DNA of 64,000 nucleotides, from positions 393,988 to 457,987 of the forward strand of contig JAFLDD010000001.1 in assembly GCA_017302575.1 (NCBI GenBank), written 5' to 3'. This stretch comes from Alphaproteobacteria bacterium. Lineage in GTDB: Bacteria; Pseudomonadota; Alphaproteobacteria; Rickettsiales; UBA3002. How positions within the stretch are numbered: position 1 is the stretch's first letter; each line of letters opens with the position of its first letter. Under the pieces are notes generated by a model. That model saw nothing but the letters and a program-made list of their open reading frames with translations, had not been told where the DNA came from and did no database searches. Shown here piece by piece: positions 54,920 through 64,000 of the stretch. The translations under genes and the position numbers were made by a program.

Positions 54920-56109
54920 ATCGTGCTCAGCGCTTTATCAAGATCATTGATTAAATCATCAACGCCTTCAAGCCCTACGGACAGGCGCATGAGACCGTCT
55001 GATATGCCGATTTTCGCGCGATCTTCAGGCGCGAGATTGCTGTGTGTCGTGGATGCGGGATGTGTGATGAGGCTTTTCGCATCCCCAAGGTTATTGGAAA
55101 TTAGCACAAGCTTAAGAGCATTCATGAACGTAAACGCTGCCGCTTTGCCGCCCTTCACTTCGAGCGCGATGATGGCGCCAAAATGCTTCATTTGCGATTG
55201 CGCCAGTGAAGCTTGCGGGAAGCTTTTTAGCCCAGGATAAGCAATTTTTGTAACCTTGCTGTGGGTTTCCAAGAATTCTGCCACTTTTTGAGCGTTCGCA
55301 ACGTGACGTTCGGTGCGGATAGAAAGCGTCTCAAGACCTTTCAAAATCACCCACGCGTTGAATGGGCTAAGGGCAGGGCCTGTATGACGGAAATAGGGCA
55401 TCAGCAGCTCTTCGATATACTGCTTGTTGCCAAGCACTGCGCCACCCAATGTGCGGCCTTGGCCATCCATATATTTCGTTGTCGAGTACACCACAACATC
55501 TGCGCCCATCTCGAGCGGGCGCTGCGATAATGGGCCCGCAAATACGTTGTCGATGATCACTTTGGCACCCGATTTTTTGGCAATGCTGCAGACATGCTTG
55601 ATGTCCACCAATTCCAGATTAGGGTTGGCGGGTGATTCGATAAACACCGCCGCTACGTTTTTACTGAGCGCCTTCTCCCATGCTGCATTATCGCGCCCAT
55701 CGACTAATTCATAGGTGATGCCAAAGCGCGGTAAAATCTGCGTGATGATGTAATGGCATGAACCAAATAGCACGCGGTTTGCCACCACGTGGTCGCCTGT
55801 TTTCAAAAAACACATAAGGCTGGCATGCACTGCTGCCATGCCTGAACCCGTGGAAATACACGCCTGTGCACCTTCGAGTGCAGCGAGTCTGTCCTCAAGC
55901 ATTGCTAAATTGGGGTTGCGATAGCGGCTGTAAACAAAGCCAGGCGCCACGCCATTAAAGCGAGACTCTGCGGTTTCGGCGGTGTCGTAGCAAAAGCCAG
56001 AATTCATAAAAATAGCTTCGCCCACTTCGCCAAACTGGCTACGTAATGTGCCAGAATGCACGAGTTTTGTCTCGTCGCTACAGTCGCTCAGGTCTTGCTT
56101 GGTGCTCAT
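54916..56109 (-). CDS. metZ: O-succinylhomoserine sulfhydrylase
   Basis: This 397-residue Cys/Met-metabolism PLP enzyme has STGSGMAAVHASLM, the PLP aspartate in VIIDNVFAGPL, the lysine in VVYSTTKYMDGQGRTLGG, and LITHPASTTHSNL. The TKYMDGQGR version of the lysine motif and the length are typical of MetZ, which makes homocysteine directly from O-succinylhomoserine. Cystathionine gamma-synthase or beta-lyase is possible but less likely. It is divergent from queE with only 36 bases between starts. Confidence 0.88.
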   Translation of the reverse strand: MSTKQDLSDCSDETKLVHSGTLRSQFGEVGEAIFMNSGFCYDTAETAESRFNGVAPGFVYSRYRNPNLAMLEDRLAALEGAQACISTGSGMAAVHASLMCFLKTGDHVVANRVLFGSCHYIITQILPRFGITYELVDGRDNAAWEKALSKNVAAVFIESPANPNLELVDIKHVCSIAKKSGAKVIIDNVFAGPLSQRPLEMGADVVVYSTTKYMDGQGRTLGGAVLGNKQYIEELLMPYFRHTGPALSPFNAWVILKGLETLSIRTERHVANAQKVAEFLETHSKVTKIAYPGLKSFPQASLAQSQMKHFGAIIALEVKGGKAAAFTFMNALKLVLISNNLGDAKSLITHPASTTHSNLAPEDRAKIGISDGLMRLSVGLEGVDDLINDLDKALSTI

Positions 56110-56145
56110 GTGATAGCTATAACAACCCCTTCAAAAGGTGCAACT

Positions 56146-56808
56146 ATGTTCGGTAAAAACCCTAAACGGCCCCCCATCCAGAGCGACGGCTTGACGCTTG
56201 ATGTGCAGGAGGTGTTCGCTACCCTACAAGGCGAAGGGCCTTATGTTGGCTGGCCTTCCGTATTCGTGCGCTTAGGCGGCTGTAATCTCGCCTGCGAATT
56301 TTGCGATACGGAGTTTGAAACATACCAATCCATCGCCCTTGATGCTCTCATTGAGAATATTGAACGTAAAGCCAATGGTCTGCGAAATTTAGTTGTAATT
56401 ACAGGTGGTGAGCCATTTCGTCAGAATATCGAGCCCCTGTGTATAATGTTAGTGTCGATGGGCTTTCACGTGCAAATTGAAACGAACGGAACGCTGCATA
56501 GAGAATTACCAGAAGCGGTTGATATTATTTGCTCGCCAAAAGTAACAAGCGGCAACTACCATGCCGTGCGTGAGGACGTGCTGTCGCGTGTAAGCGCATT
56601 TAAATTTATTATCGCGGATGATGATTCGCCTTACCGCGACGTTGCGGAGGTTGGGCAGTCCAAACTCGGTACGCCTGTCTACGTGCAGCCAATGGACCAG
56701 CAGGATGTTGAGAAAAACAAAAAGAACATGGCGCGGGCGGCAATGCTAGCGCAAACGCAAGGCTATCGCTTGTCGCTTCAAATGCATAAAATTCTGGGGA
56801 TTCCATGA
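56146..56808 (+). CDS. queE: 7-carboxy-7-deazaguanine synthase
   Basis: This 220-residue radical SAM enzyme makes 7-carboxy-7-deazaguanine from carboxytetrahydropterin. It shows [36 protein letters not shown] with the CxxxCxxC cluster (Cys46, Cys50, Cys53), [12 protein letters not shown] and ETNGTL. The start [10 protein letters not shown] was chosen because homology starts there and the upstream frame overlaps metZ. It overlaps queC through ATGA. Confidence 0.95.
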   Translation: MFGKNPKRPPIQSDGLTLDVQEVFATLQGEGPYVGWPSVFVRLGGCNLACEFCDTEFETYQSIALDALIENIERKANGLRNLVVITGGEPFRQNIEPLCIMLVSMGFHVQIETNGTLHRELPEAVDIICSPKVTSGNYHAVREDVLSRVSAFKFIIADDDSPYRDVAEVGQSKLGTPVYVQPMDQQDVEKNKKNMARAAMLAQTQGYRLSLQMHKILGIP

Positions 56809-57497
56809 GTAAAAAAGCAGTTCTTTTATTAAGCGGCGGGCTTGATTCCGCTACCACATTAGCGATCGCCCAGAGTGAGGGCTTTGATGTTTATGCGCTC
56901 AGTTTTCGCTATGGTCAGCGCCATGCGATTGAACTTGAGGCCGCAAAAAAAGTGGCCGCGCTTCATGGCGTCAAGGAGCATAAGATTGCCGATATTGACC
57001 TACGATTGTTTGGTGGTTCAGCGCTGACGGATGATATTGCTGTGCCGAAATCTCGCAGCGCGCATGATATTGGCCACGGTATTCCGATTACGTATGTTCC
57101 AGCGCGTAACACCATTTTTCTATCGTTTGCCTTGGCGTGGGCAGAAGTATTAGGGGCGAATGATATCTTTATCGGCGTGAATGCGTTGGATTATAGTGGT
57201 TACCCCGATTGCCGCCCTGAATTTATTGAGGCCTATGAGAAAATGGCGAATTTGGCGACTGCTGCTGGGGTTTCGGGCGAAAATCCCATGAAAATTCATA
57301 CGCCTATCATTGGGATGAATAAGGCCGAAATTATACGTAAAGGCAATAGCTTAGGGGTTCATTATTCTGTCACAATTAGCTGCTATGATCCTGTAGATGG
57401 TAAAGCCTGCGGCCAGTGCGATTCCTGTTTATTGCGCGCCAAGGGGTTTGCTGAAAATGGCATAGAGGATCCAGCGCGTGACATTCGAATTAGATGA
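56805..57497 (+). CDS. queC: 7-cyano-7-deazaguanine synthase
   Basis: This 230-residue ATP-dependent enzyme makes preQ0. It has the PP-loop [15 protein letters not shown], then [39 protein letters not shown], and the zinc-binding cysteines in [20 protein letters not shown]. Its last 20 bases overlap the unknown gene at 57478, so this gene is coupled to a non-queuosine neighbour. Confidence 0.97.
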   Translation: MSKKAVLLLSGGLDSATTLAIAQSEGFDVYALSFRYGQRHAIELEAAKKVAALHGVKEHKIADIDLRLFGGSALTDDIAVPKSRSAHDIGHGIPITYVPARNTIFLSFALAWAEVLGANDIFIGVNALDYSGYPDCRPEFIEAYEKMANLATAAGVSGENPMKIHTPIIGMNKAEIIRKGNSLGVHYSVTISCYDPVDGKACGQCDSCLLRAKGFAENGIEDPARDIRIR

Positions 57498-58953
57498 TAA
57501 CACGATTCCGCCCTATGATAGCTTTCAGGAAGTCGCTCCGGATGCATTCAAGCATTATTTTACCACGCTGAAGCCGAAGGCTTCTGAACTGCATCGTGAA
57601 TATCTCACTCACGCACTTTTGGGGGGCGTTCCATCAAGCGGCCTTTATTGTGCGAAGGCTATACAGAAATTGGCATTTTATTTTGATGTGCTTGCAGATG
57701 AGCAAGGTAAATTTTGGACTGCTCAGGATAATGATGCCAATGCCATTAAGAATACTGGGCATAAAGAGGTGTTTCGCAAGTTCCGCCTTGCTACGAATAA
57801 ATTATCCGCGGCAATCGAGGATGAGACGAAAGCTGTTTCTGAGGGTATTGATGATATCCACTATTATCAAGCAGTTGATGAAGCCATTGAGGAAACGAAA
57901 TCGACACTGAAGGATGTTCGAGAGCGCATTAGTGGGATGATAGGCGAAGACATGTTCGGCCATAACGATCCCGATAAAGCGATGCTTGAGTATCTAGGCA
58001 GAGGATATGCCGTTATTGATGATTATTTAGCGTCCACTGTGAAACATAGATTCACAGGTTCGGATGCTGCAAAAGAAGTTACGCCACTAGAGGATTTTCC
58101 CGAGCTTCCACATCAATCTTTGGTGCAGTTATCAGAAGTATTTCAAGAGCAATACCCAGATACATATGACTGGCTTATTACCACTGGCTGGGATGTGCCG
58201 AGTGATAGAGCGGTACACAATGATCGGGCGATTACTCCTATCGCTAAAATGCGTCATGAAATTGAAGTTATGACGAATCGGCTTGTGGGGCTTACTAAAT
58301 TTGCCAGAAGCGTCATATATCGCCCTTCTGAATACGCCAGAGAAGTGGATACGGCTAACGAGGAATGGAACAGAACCAAGCTGCACCCTGCAGGTCAAGA
58401 GCCGCCACCTGCGCCCATTGATGCTGCCCCTCATCAACGCGGCTATGATGATTTATTACCAGCAGAGGACGGTGCAACAGGCCGTTATAATGGATATGAT
58501 AATTTAGATGAACCGCTTGGCAGGATTGTCAATCTCATGCCACGTATTCAAGGCAAGCCTGTAACCAGCGCTGGTGCCATTTCCTCCAGCAGTGATCTGG
58601 GAAAATCATCATACGTTGATGATAACAGCATGTTTGCGCGTGCGCAGAATGCAGCAGAGATATTGGCTTATGATGCAAAAACAGCCTATGCCAATGCACA
58701 TAACTTTATTCGAAAGCATTCGAACCCACATTCAGAGGTTTCGGACTCACAGCTATTACCACACTCACTTAATGGTGCTCAATTCTGTGCGAACGAGTTA
58801 TATTCACGCATCTTCCAGCAATCACTAGCGCTTGAAGAAAAGCTCGGTGAATTGAAAAAAGCGCTTCAGGAGCAGGTTGGTGGTGGCTCTCCCGTAGGTG
58901 GTGGTTCAGGTAATGTCATTGCTCCAAATTTTGGTGGCGGACGCGGTAAATAA
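57478..58953 (+). CDS. Unknown 491-residue protein embedded in the queuosine operon
   Basis: I recognise no family. Start is GTG, with AGAGG nine bases upstream, overlapping the queC end by 20 bases. Residues about 1-240 are helical ([40 protein letters not shown]) with little hydrophobicity; a proline- and glycine-rich region lies around 310-390 and is probably disordered; residues about 395-470 form a helical pair ([33 protein letters not shown]); the tail is G-rich ([13 protein letters not shown]). No signal peptide or membrane segment. queF follows after 16 bases, so the gene sits inside queC-queF and is expected to be expressed with them. Confidence 0.65.
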   Translation: MTFELDDNTIPPYDSFQEVAPDAFKHYFTTLKPKASELHREYLTHALLGGVPSSGLYCAKAIQKLAFYFDVLADEQGKFWTAQDNDANAIKNTGHKEVFRKFRLATNKLSAAIEDETKAVSEGIDDIHYYQAVDEAIEETKSTLKDVRERISGMIGEDMFGHNDPDKAMLEYLGRGYAVIDDYLASTVKHRFTGSDAAKEVTPLEDFPELPHQSLVQLSEVFQEQYPDTYDWLITTGWDVPSDRAVHNDRAITPIAKMRHEIEVMTNRLVGLTKFARSVIYRPSEYAREVDTANEEWNRTKLHPAGQEPPPAPIDAAPHQRGYDDLLPAEDGATGRYNGYDNLDEPLGRIVNLMPRIQGKPVTSAGAISSSSDLGKSSYVDDNSMFARAQNAAEILAYDAKTAYANAHNFIRKHSNPHSEVSDSQLLPHSLNGAQFCANELYSRIFQQSLALEEKLGELKKALQEQVGGGSPVGGGSGNVIAPNFGGGRGK

Positions 58954-58969
58954 GCGTTAGCTATGTGGC

Positions 58970-59422
58970 ATGACCGAACATCTTACACAGCTTGGTGAAA
59001 AGACCGTGCTTCCCGCTTCGCCAGACGAAGCGGTACTTGAGCGCGTGCCCAACCCACACACGAATGTGAACTATCTGATTCGCTTTACGGCGCCAGAATT
59101 TACATCACTTTGTCCAAAAACAGGCCAGCCTGATTTCGCCCATCTCATGATTGATTATGTGCCGCATAAATGGATTGTGGAGAGCAAATCGCTCAAATTA
59201 TTTTTACATAGCTTCCGCAATCACGGCGGTTTTCACGAAGATTGCACCGTAATGATTGCCAAGCGCATCATCGAAGCGATTGAGCCAACGTGGTTGCGTA
59301 TTGGTGGCTATTGGTATCCACGCGGCGGTATGCCGATTGATATCTTTTTCCAAAGTGGCGAAGCGCCCAAGGGTGTTTGGGTTCCCGATCAAGGCGTGCC
59401 TTCATACAAAGGCCGTGGCTAA
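58970..59422 (+). CDS. queF: NADPH-dependent preQ0 reductase
   Basis: This 150-residue enzyme reduces preQ0 to preQ1. Catalytic Cys48 lies in [14 protein letters not shown] with Asp55; the substrate-binding [18 protein letters not shown] and FHEDC blocks are present. It belongs to the short, single-domain QueF type. With queE and queC it gives most of the preQ1 pathway; queD and the tgt/queA/queG steps are not in the window. Confidence 0.97.
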   Translation: MTEHLTQLGEKTVLPASPDEAVLERVPNPHTNVNYLIRFTAPEFTSLCPKTGQPDFAHLMIDYVPHKWIVESKSLKLFLHSFRNHGGFHEDCTVMIAKRIIEAIEPTWLRIGGYWYPRGGMPIDIFFQSGEAPKGVWVPDQGVPSYKGRG

Positions 59423-59548
59423 CCCATTTGTGATAATTCCATGACATTTATCGCCTAGCTATTGTGCAAGCCTATGGCTGCGCTATATACACGCCATGCT
59501 TCTGGAGGGACACAGAATCCAAAACATAATAACCCTCATGGAGCTAGC

Positions 59549-60784
59549 ATGCCCGCCTACACAATTACTGCGCCTGATTATACAGACACTACCAATCCAT
59601 CTGCCATAAATCGCATTCAGGATTTTCAACTTATTAGCGCGCATCAAGTGCGTAGCGCTAGTGACGGCAGCACCCCCGCATGGGAATTGACCTTCAATGT
59701 GCCTTCTGGCCTACAATTCAGCAAAGAAGAATTGCAGGGCGGCACCATTGCTGCGGGGATGCAAATTGCGCTATTGCCAGTAAACAGCTCCAAGCGGACA
59801 GCGCGCGTTTTGGAGGGGTTGGACCAGAAATCCATTCCTTCTGGTGCTATAATGGCAAAGCTACCCAAGCGCGATGGGGTGGCCACGCCAGATCAAAAGC
59901 TCACTGCAGAGCAAGTGATTGCGCACACCGTTGATTTAACGAGGCCGACCAAAGAGCTTCTGAAGCTCGCGGGCATCGCAAGTAAGGAATATGATTATAT
60001 TCCTGTTGAAGAATTTTTGAATTTACCTGGCATCAAAGGTCGAATCAGCTTCGATAAATTGCTTGCCAATCAGCCACCTTTGGCCAATCGAAAATATACG
60101 CCCTCACGGGTGGATACTGAGAAAGGCAGGATATCAATTTTGCTTTCAGAGGTACATGCAGAAGCATTTTTAAATGAGCAGTCACTGATATGTCGTGGCA
60201 CTAGTAGTGGCTATCTTGCTGACGTAGCGGCATCTGATGAGCAAGTGAGCGTAAAAGGCTTTTTGGATTTGCGTAAGCATAAGCTTCCTTACGATTATGA
60301 AAAGCCTATGGTTCTGCTTTCAACAGGTGTTGGTGTTGCGCCTCATCTAGCTATGCTGCGCGAAGCAGAGCAGAAAGGGCTTACGCCTGATGTGCGTCTT
60401 TTCCTAAACGGCGGGCGTAACGCTGAAGACGAGCTGTGTGGCGAGGAGATTCGCAGCCTAATGGGTGATAGCGCAGCGAATTACCAATATATCGCCTCTC
60501 GCGAAGGCGGCTATGTTCAGGACATGCTGGAAACCAACGGTGACGTCATCTGGAAGGCGCTGCATGAAGATGGCGGCAAGCTCTATATGTGTGGTCTTGA
60601 AGCAATGAAAGTGGGAGTATTAAATTCTCTTGCAGAAATTGGTGAGTCGCATGGCATCAATGGCGAAGAGTGGATCGCGCAATTACAGTCTGAAAAACGG
60701 ATAGCGGAAAGCACTTCAGCGCCAGATAGATTCCGCACGAAATGGGATGACGCGGCAAAAGCGTTACACAAGGTCAAGGAATGA
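59549..60784 (+). CDS. CysJ-like FAD/NADPH reductase without flavodoxin domain
   Basis: This 411-residue protein has the sulfite-reductase/P450-reductase FAD and NADP modules: HTVDLTRPTKELLKLAG connecting region, RKYTPSRVDTEKGRISILLS (RxY[ST] FAD motif), GTSSGYLADV, STGVGVAPHLAMLREA (NADP) and LYMCGLEAMKVGVLNSL. The N-terminal FMN-flavodoxin domain of CysJ is absent; the protein begins close to the FAD domain. It probably passes electrons from NADPH to a separate acceptor protein, unidentified here. The start was set at MPAYTITAPDY, with GGAG five bases upstream. The stop overlaps the convergent dehydrogenase gene by 21 bases. Confidence 0.82.
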   Translation: MPAYTITAPDYTDTTNPSAINRIQDFQLISAHQVRSASDGSTPAWELTFNVPSGLQFSKEELQGGTIAAGMQIALLPVNSSKRTARVLEGLDQKSIPSGAIMAKLPKRDGVATPDQKLTAEQVIAHTVDLTRPTKELLKLAGIASKEYDYIPVEEFLNLPGIKGRISFDKLLANQPPLANRKYTPSRVDTEKGRISILLSEVHAEAFLNEQSLICRGTSSGYLADVAASDEQVSVKGFLDLRKHKLPYDYEKPMVLLSTGVGVAPHLAMLREAEQKGLTPDVRLFLNGGRNAEDELCGEEIRSLMGDSAANYQYIASREGGYVQDMLETNGDVIWKALHEDGGKLYMCGLEAMKVGVLNSLAEIGESHGINGEEWIAQLQSEKRIAESTSAPDRFRTKWDDAAKALHKVKE

Positions 60785-61921
60785 AAATCTATCACGCGTC
60801 CAATGCGCGTATTCGAGTGCATAGCTATATTGGTCTTCCGTGAGGCCGATATGTTCTGGCTTGGTAGGTGCGCCTGCATGATCAAGTGCGCTGGTTAGAA
60901 TTTCTGCGGGAATCATGAAGCCAAAGATGCCGGCGGATATTTCTGGCCATTTCATATCCAGCGTCTCTTGTATAACTGCGGCTTTGTGCTGGTAATTTTC
61001 AAACAAAGAAGCTGCCAGCTCCTTACCAAACACCGCTTGGATATTTTCGAGGGTGGCGGGTTTGCGCAGTTGCGGCTTTGTGCTTAATAAGCGCTGCTGA
61101 ATTTTTGCCATGCTTACGGTTGCTACGGCCACTAATTCACCATGATAGGCGCGAGCAGCGATTTTGGGGTAAAGCATTTCAATGGCATGGGCGATCATGT
61201 GTTCGCCTTGGCTTGCTGTCGCACTGGAGCCTGTTTTGCTCATCCACTGACCACCGATAATGAGCCCCTGCATGAGGGTATTGAGGGATTTTTCATCACC
61301 CACGGTTAGTTTCTTTGATTTTGGCAAAAGGGCTTGCTCGATTGGCTCAAGTGCCGCGAATGCCTCGCTATGATAGGGTGTGCCGAGTATGTGATGCGAT
61401 AAGAACATATCCGCCTGTACGGTACTGCGACAGAGCATGTCGGCAAACCCTGCGGAAGTTAGGCGGGTAGGCGACTCGGCCAGTATTTCTGTGTCCGCAA
61501 TAATCATTTTGGGCGCGGTTGCGGGTTGCGAGGTTTTATGCGCTCCGTCCCACAAGCTTGCATTGGCGGCGGCATAACCGTTCATCGAGGCAGCAGTAGC
61601 AATCGTGATGTAGGGTTTACCTACTTTATGTGCCGCATATTTAGTGAGATCGTTAATCGTGCCGCTACCAACGGCTACTAACGCGTCCATATCACCTGCT
61701 AAGGCGATAATACGCTGAGCAGTGGTGATGGATGGGATAACCGCCTCTTCAAGCTGTACGCGCATGAGCTGATAGTCATCACCAAGTGCATGGAACACAC
61801 GCTCACCTGCTGCTTTCCACGTGTTGCTGTCGCATACCACGAGTAGCTGCTTACCTAATTGTAAGGGTGCAATTAGCGAACTCAGACGCGCTATTATTTG
61901 ACTGTCGATGATGTTATCCAC
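60764..61921 (-). CDS. Glycerol-1-phosphate dehydrogenase-like (AraM/EgsA family)
   Basis: This 385-residue iron-containing-alcohol-dehydrogenase-fold protein has the AraM/EgsA signature: VAVGSGTINDLTKYAAHKVG, then PYITIATAASMNGYAAANAS. Putative metal ligands are in GFADMLC (Asp), GEHMIAHAIEM and AYHGELVAVATV (His). EgsA reduces dihydroxyacetone phosphate to sn-glycerol-1-phosphate, the archaeal-type backbone; the bacterial Bacillus AraM does the same. The start is GTG at 61921. Enzyme specificity within the family is inferred. Confidence 0.75.
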   Translation of the reverse strand: MDNIIDSQIIARLSSLIAPLQLGKQLLVVCDSNTWKAAGERVFHALGDDYQLMRVQLEEAVIPSITTAQRIIALAGDMDALVAVGSGTINDLTKYAAHKVGKPYITIATAASMNGYAAANASLWDGAHKTSQPATAPKMIIADTEILAESPTRLTSAGFADMLCRSTVQADMFLSHHILGTPYHSEAFAALEPIEQALLPKSKKLTVGDEKSLNTLMQGLIIGGQWMSKTGSSATASQGEHMIAHAIEMLYPKIAARAYHGELVAVATVSMAKIQQRLLSTKPQLRKPATLENIQAVFGKELAASLFENYQHKAAVIQETLDMKWPEISAGIFGFMIPAEILTSALDHAGAPTKPEHIGLTEDQYSYALEYAHWTRDRFSFLDLV

Positions 61922-62032
61922 ACATTCACATAACGCTAACGCCCTCAGAAAAAACTAAAAAACTTCACATTGTGTATGAATCATGGCGAGACTTGTAAGC
62001 ACTGTTGCAACAGGTCATAACTTCTTCCCCTT
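61922..62032 (+). promoter_or_regulatory. Divergent spacer before mltB
   Basis: This 111-base A/T-rich gap separates the dehydrogenase start from mltB. A perfect DnaA-box sequence (TTATCCACA, 61914-61922) covers the GTG start of the dehydrogenase gene. No clear promoter could be picked out. Confidence 0.35.
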
Positions 62033-63007
62033 ATGCAACGTTTCTCATTCATCACTGGGCTTGCACTGATTCTACTGACGTTCTCAGTATCGATCGCCTA
62101 TGCGAATTCGGTGCCTTTTGCAGCGTGGCTGGAAGCCTTCAATGCCGAAGCGTTGAGTGAGGGAATCCCCCAAGAAACGCTCGATGTTGCGCTATTTAAT
62201 ATCGCACCGAATCCTCAATTAGTGACGCTCGACCGTAAGCAGCCCGAAGGTAAATTGACATGGTTGCAGTATGAGTCGCGCATTGTTGCGCAGCCGCGTA
62301 TCGGCCAAGGGCAAGCCAAGTTTCGTGAGCATCAGGCGCTTTTGAAGCAGGTCAGCGAAATGTATGGCGTGCAGCCGCAAATCATTGTGGCCTTATGGGG
62401 CACGGAAACCAACTATGGCAGCTATACGGGCAATTATTCTGTCTTCGAATCACTGGCCACGCTTGCTTATGATGGGCGTCGTGCGGATTTATTCCGTAAG
62501 GAGTTGAAGGCAGCGCTTAAAATTGCCGCAGATGGCAAGGCTGACCCCAATGAAATGATTGGTTCATGGGCGGGTGCTATGGGGCAAACTCAATTCATGC
62601 CGTCGAGCTATCTCAAATATGCGGTGGATTGGAATGGCAACGACCACCCCGATATTTGGCACACACAAGAGGACGTATTCGCCTCGATTGCCAATTACCT
62701 CAAGACCGAAGGTTGGAATGGCGCATTGCCATGGGGATTCAGAGTCGAGCTACCTCAAGGCTTCAACCCAGAATGGGCCGATTTGTATAAAGCGCGGCCA
62801 GTAAGTGAATGGAAATCCCTTGGTGTAGTGCCTGTTGGTAATGCCGCTTGGCCTGCAGATGAAACGCCCATTTATGTCATGTACCCTGGCAGCAACAGTG
62901 AGGCCGCATATGCCGTTACGCAGAACTATCACGTACTCTTGCACTGGAACCGCTCGCGCTACTTTGCTACCAGCGTGGGCCTCTTATCTGACAAAATCGC
63001 ACAATAG
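62033..63007 (+). CDS. mltB: Lytic murein transglycosylase B
   Basis: This 324-residue protein has a signal peptide (about 1-24, FSFITGLALILLTFSVSIAY) and the SLT_2 fold: IIVALWGTETNYGSYTGNYS with the catalytic glutamate, ATLAYDGRRADLFRKEL, SWAGAMGQTQFMPSSYLKYA and FASIANYLKTEGWNG. It cleaves glycan strands to 1,6-anhydro-muropeptides in the periplasm. It is followed after 6 bases by rlpA, a frequent pairing in alphaproteobacteria. Confidence 0.94.
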   Translation: MQRFSFITGLALILLTFSVSIAYANSVPFAAWLEAFNAEALSEGIPQETLDVALFNIAPNPQLVTLDRKQPEGKLTWLQYESRIVAQPRIGQGQAKFREHQALLKQVSEMYGVQPQIIVALWGTETNYGSYTGNYSVFESLATLAYDGRRADLFRKELKAALKIAADGKADPNEMIGSWAGAMGQTQFMPSSYLKYAVDWNGNDHPDIWHTQEDVFASIANYLKTEGWNGALPWGFRVELPQGFNPEWADLYKARPVSEWKSLGVVPVGNAAWPADETPIYVMYPGSNSEAAYAVTQNYHVLLHWNRSRYFATSVGLLSDKIAQ

Positions 63008-63013
63008 GTCCCT

Positions 63014-64000
63014 ATGAAACGTTTCATTACACTATTTGCCCTTTCCATTTTAGTCACCGCTTGTAGCGGCACAAAAGACTATGGTGATGCGCCTGGTTTC
63101 CGTAACGGTAAGGCCACGCACCCCTTGGTGAAAATAGGCAAGCCTTATGAAATCAATGGCACGACCTATTACCCAGAATATGACCCAGAATATAAAGAAA
63201 CGGGTATGGCTTCGTGGTATGGGCCAGGCTTCCATGGCAAAAGTACCGCCAATGGCGAGACCTTCAACAAATATGAAATGACGGCTGCGCATCGCACCCT
63301 ACCGATTCCTTCAATCGTAAAGGTGACGAACGTGAAGAATGGCAAAACTGCTATCGTGCGCATCAATGATCGCGGCCCATTCGCGCATGGGCGTATTATC
63401 GACCTTTCAAAGCTTGCTGCAGAGCGCTTGGATATGATTCGCTCAGGCGTTGCTAAGGTAAAAGTTGAGTATATGCCGCAAGAATCACGCCGTTACATCG
63501 CGCTGCTTGAGCAGGGCAGGTCACCTTCGAATATCAATGTGGAGCGTGATGTTTTGATTGGCGAAACCTCGTTTGCTTCCGCATCAGAAGCATTCGATAC
63601 ACCTCAGCAGAAAAAAGAGCGTTCATGGTTTGATTTGCTCAACCCTATCAGTGCCGCGCAAGCCGAAGAGCCCAAAGCCTCAACTAAGGGCGAGGTGATT
63701 CCCGTTGAGACTAAAACGACGCAAGATTTGCCACCACTCGATGGTGCGCCACCTGCCAAATTGCCGCCTACCCAGCAATCGGCTCCCGTGGCAGAAGTGC
63801 AGCGCTCACCCTTTGATTTAGTGCCGCAGACGCAGAAAATAGAGGACCCCAAAATACCCGACAAACCCGTGGTTCAAGGTGGGTACATGTTACAGTTAGG
63901 TGTGTTTGGCAATGAGGCAAACGCGCTTAATCTCAAGCGGAAATTTGACGGAATAAGTGACGTAGAAATTACCACGATTCAGCTGGGTGGGCGTACCTTG
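63014..64000 (+). CDS. rlpA: RlpA lipoprotein, septal lytic transglycosylase (partial)
   Basis: The frame is open to the window end, so the gene is truncated at its 3' end: 329 codons are visible. The N-terminus is a lipoprotein signal with lipobox SILVTAC (Cys17). The double-psi beta-barrel domain follows (about 65-160): GMASWYGPGFHGKSTANGET, then RTLPIPSIVKVTN and RINDRGPFAHGRIIDLS, with the catalytic D. A P- and A-rich linker leads into a SPOR domain starting at GYMLQLGVFGNEANALNLKR. It acts on denuded glycan at the division septum. Confidence 0.95.
   Translation, partial: MKRFITLFALSILVTACSGTKDYGDAPGFRNGKATHPLVKIGKPYEINGTTYYPEYDPEYKETGMASWYGPGFHGKSTANGETFNKYEMTAAHRTLPIPSIVKVTNVKNGKTAIVRINDRGPFAHGRIIDLSKLAAERLDMIRSGVAKVKVEYMPQESRRYIALLEQGRSPSNINVERDVLIGETSFASASEAFDTPQQKKERSWFDLLNPISAAQAEEPKASTKGEVIPVETKTTQDLPPLDGAPPAKLPPTQQSAPVAEVQRSPFDLVPQTQKIEDPKIPDKPVVQGGYMLQLGVFGNEANALNLKRKFDGISDVEITTIQLGGRTL

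Overview
The window is a dense stretch of chromosome from an alphaproteobacterium. The evidence is an alphaproteobacterial-type 16S rRNA, the rpsB-tsf-pyrH-frr-uppS-cdsA-dxr-rseP-bamA-skp-lpxD-fabZ-lpxA-lpxI-lpxB gene order with LpxI in place of LpxH, SdhE beside mfd and recG, a 3-hydroxybutyrate dehydrogenase/patatin pair, and a perfect CtrA-type site. Base composition is moderate. The 16S gene stands alone with its own promoter and terminator, and folK and folP are fused; both traits are best known from Rickettsiales. The biosynthetic content (folate, pyridoxal, methionine, queuosine, lipid A, isoprenoid) suggests a less reduced, possibly deep-branching lineage. I cannot name the genus.

Layout. 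1-5.5 kb: the dnaE 3' end, pabB-pabC on the minus strand, and folB-folKP-folC on the plus strand. 5.5-6.5 kb: a PAS protein and an unrecognised partner. 6.5-15.4 kb: parE, mfd, sdhE, a PAS/degenerate-GGDEF protein and recG. 15.4-30.4 kb: a minus-strand block running from translation (rpsB, tsf, frr) through pyrH and undecaprenyl, phospholipid and isoprenoid enzymes to outer-membrane assembly and lipid A; one unrecognised plus-strand gene interrupts it. 30.6-34.2 kb: two large unrecognised genes. 34.3-45.7 kb: elbB, an intradiol-dioxygenase-like secreted protein, fumC, a DNA glycosylase, a putative L,D-transpeptidase-like protein, purB, a VUT transporter, a HIT protein, tRNA-Met, bdhA-patatin, radC, a pentapeptide-repeat membrane protein and a LOG protein. 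45.7-52 kb: a methyltransferase, a GNAT-like protein with a small partner, the isolated 16S gene, and a 695-residue unknown protein with a non-AUG start. 52-56 kb: pdxJ-acpS, a small membrane protein, an HPt protein, two DUF192-type proteins and metZ. 56-59.4 kb: queE-queC-(unknown)-queF. 59.5-64 kb: a CysJ-like flavoreductase, a glycerol-1-phosphate-dehydrogenase-like protein, MltB and the 5' part of rlpA.

The most interesting signal is distributed. Six genes of unknown or unsettled function (starts at 27857, 30656, 32208, 37736, 46721 and, on the minus strand, 53544) each carry upstream two copies of a (G/T)TCAT-like element spaced exactly 11 bases apart. The copy at 37696 is a near-textbook Pho box. 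These genes are scattered among housekeeping genes and look like one regulon controlled by PhoB or another OmpR-family regulator. A seventh unknown gene (49963) has a perfect TTAA-N7-TTAAC CtrA site and a perfect FNR-type site upstream. The products include a putative peptidoglycan L,D-transpeptidase-like enzyme, a GNAT-like protein, a two-helix membrane protein and large proteins with no family I recognise.
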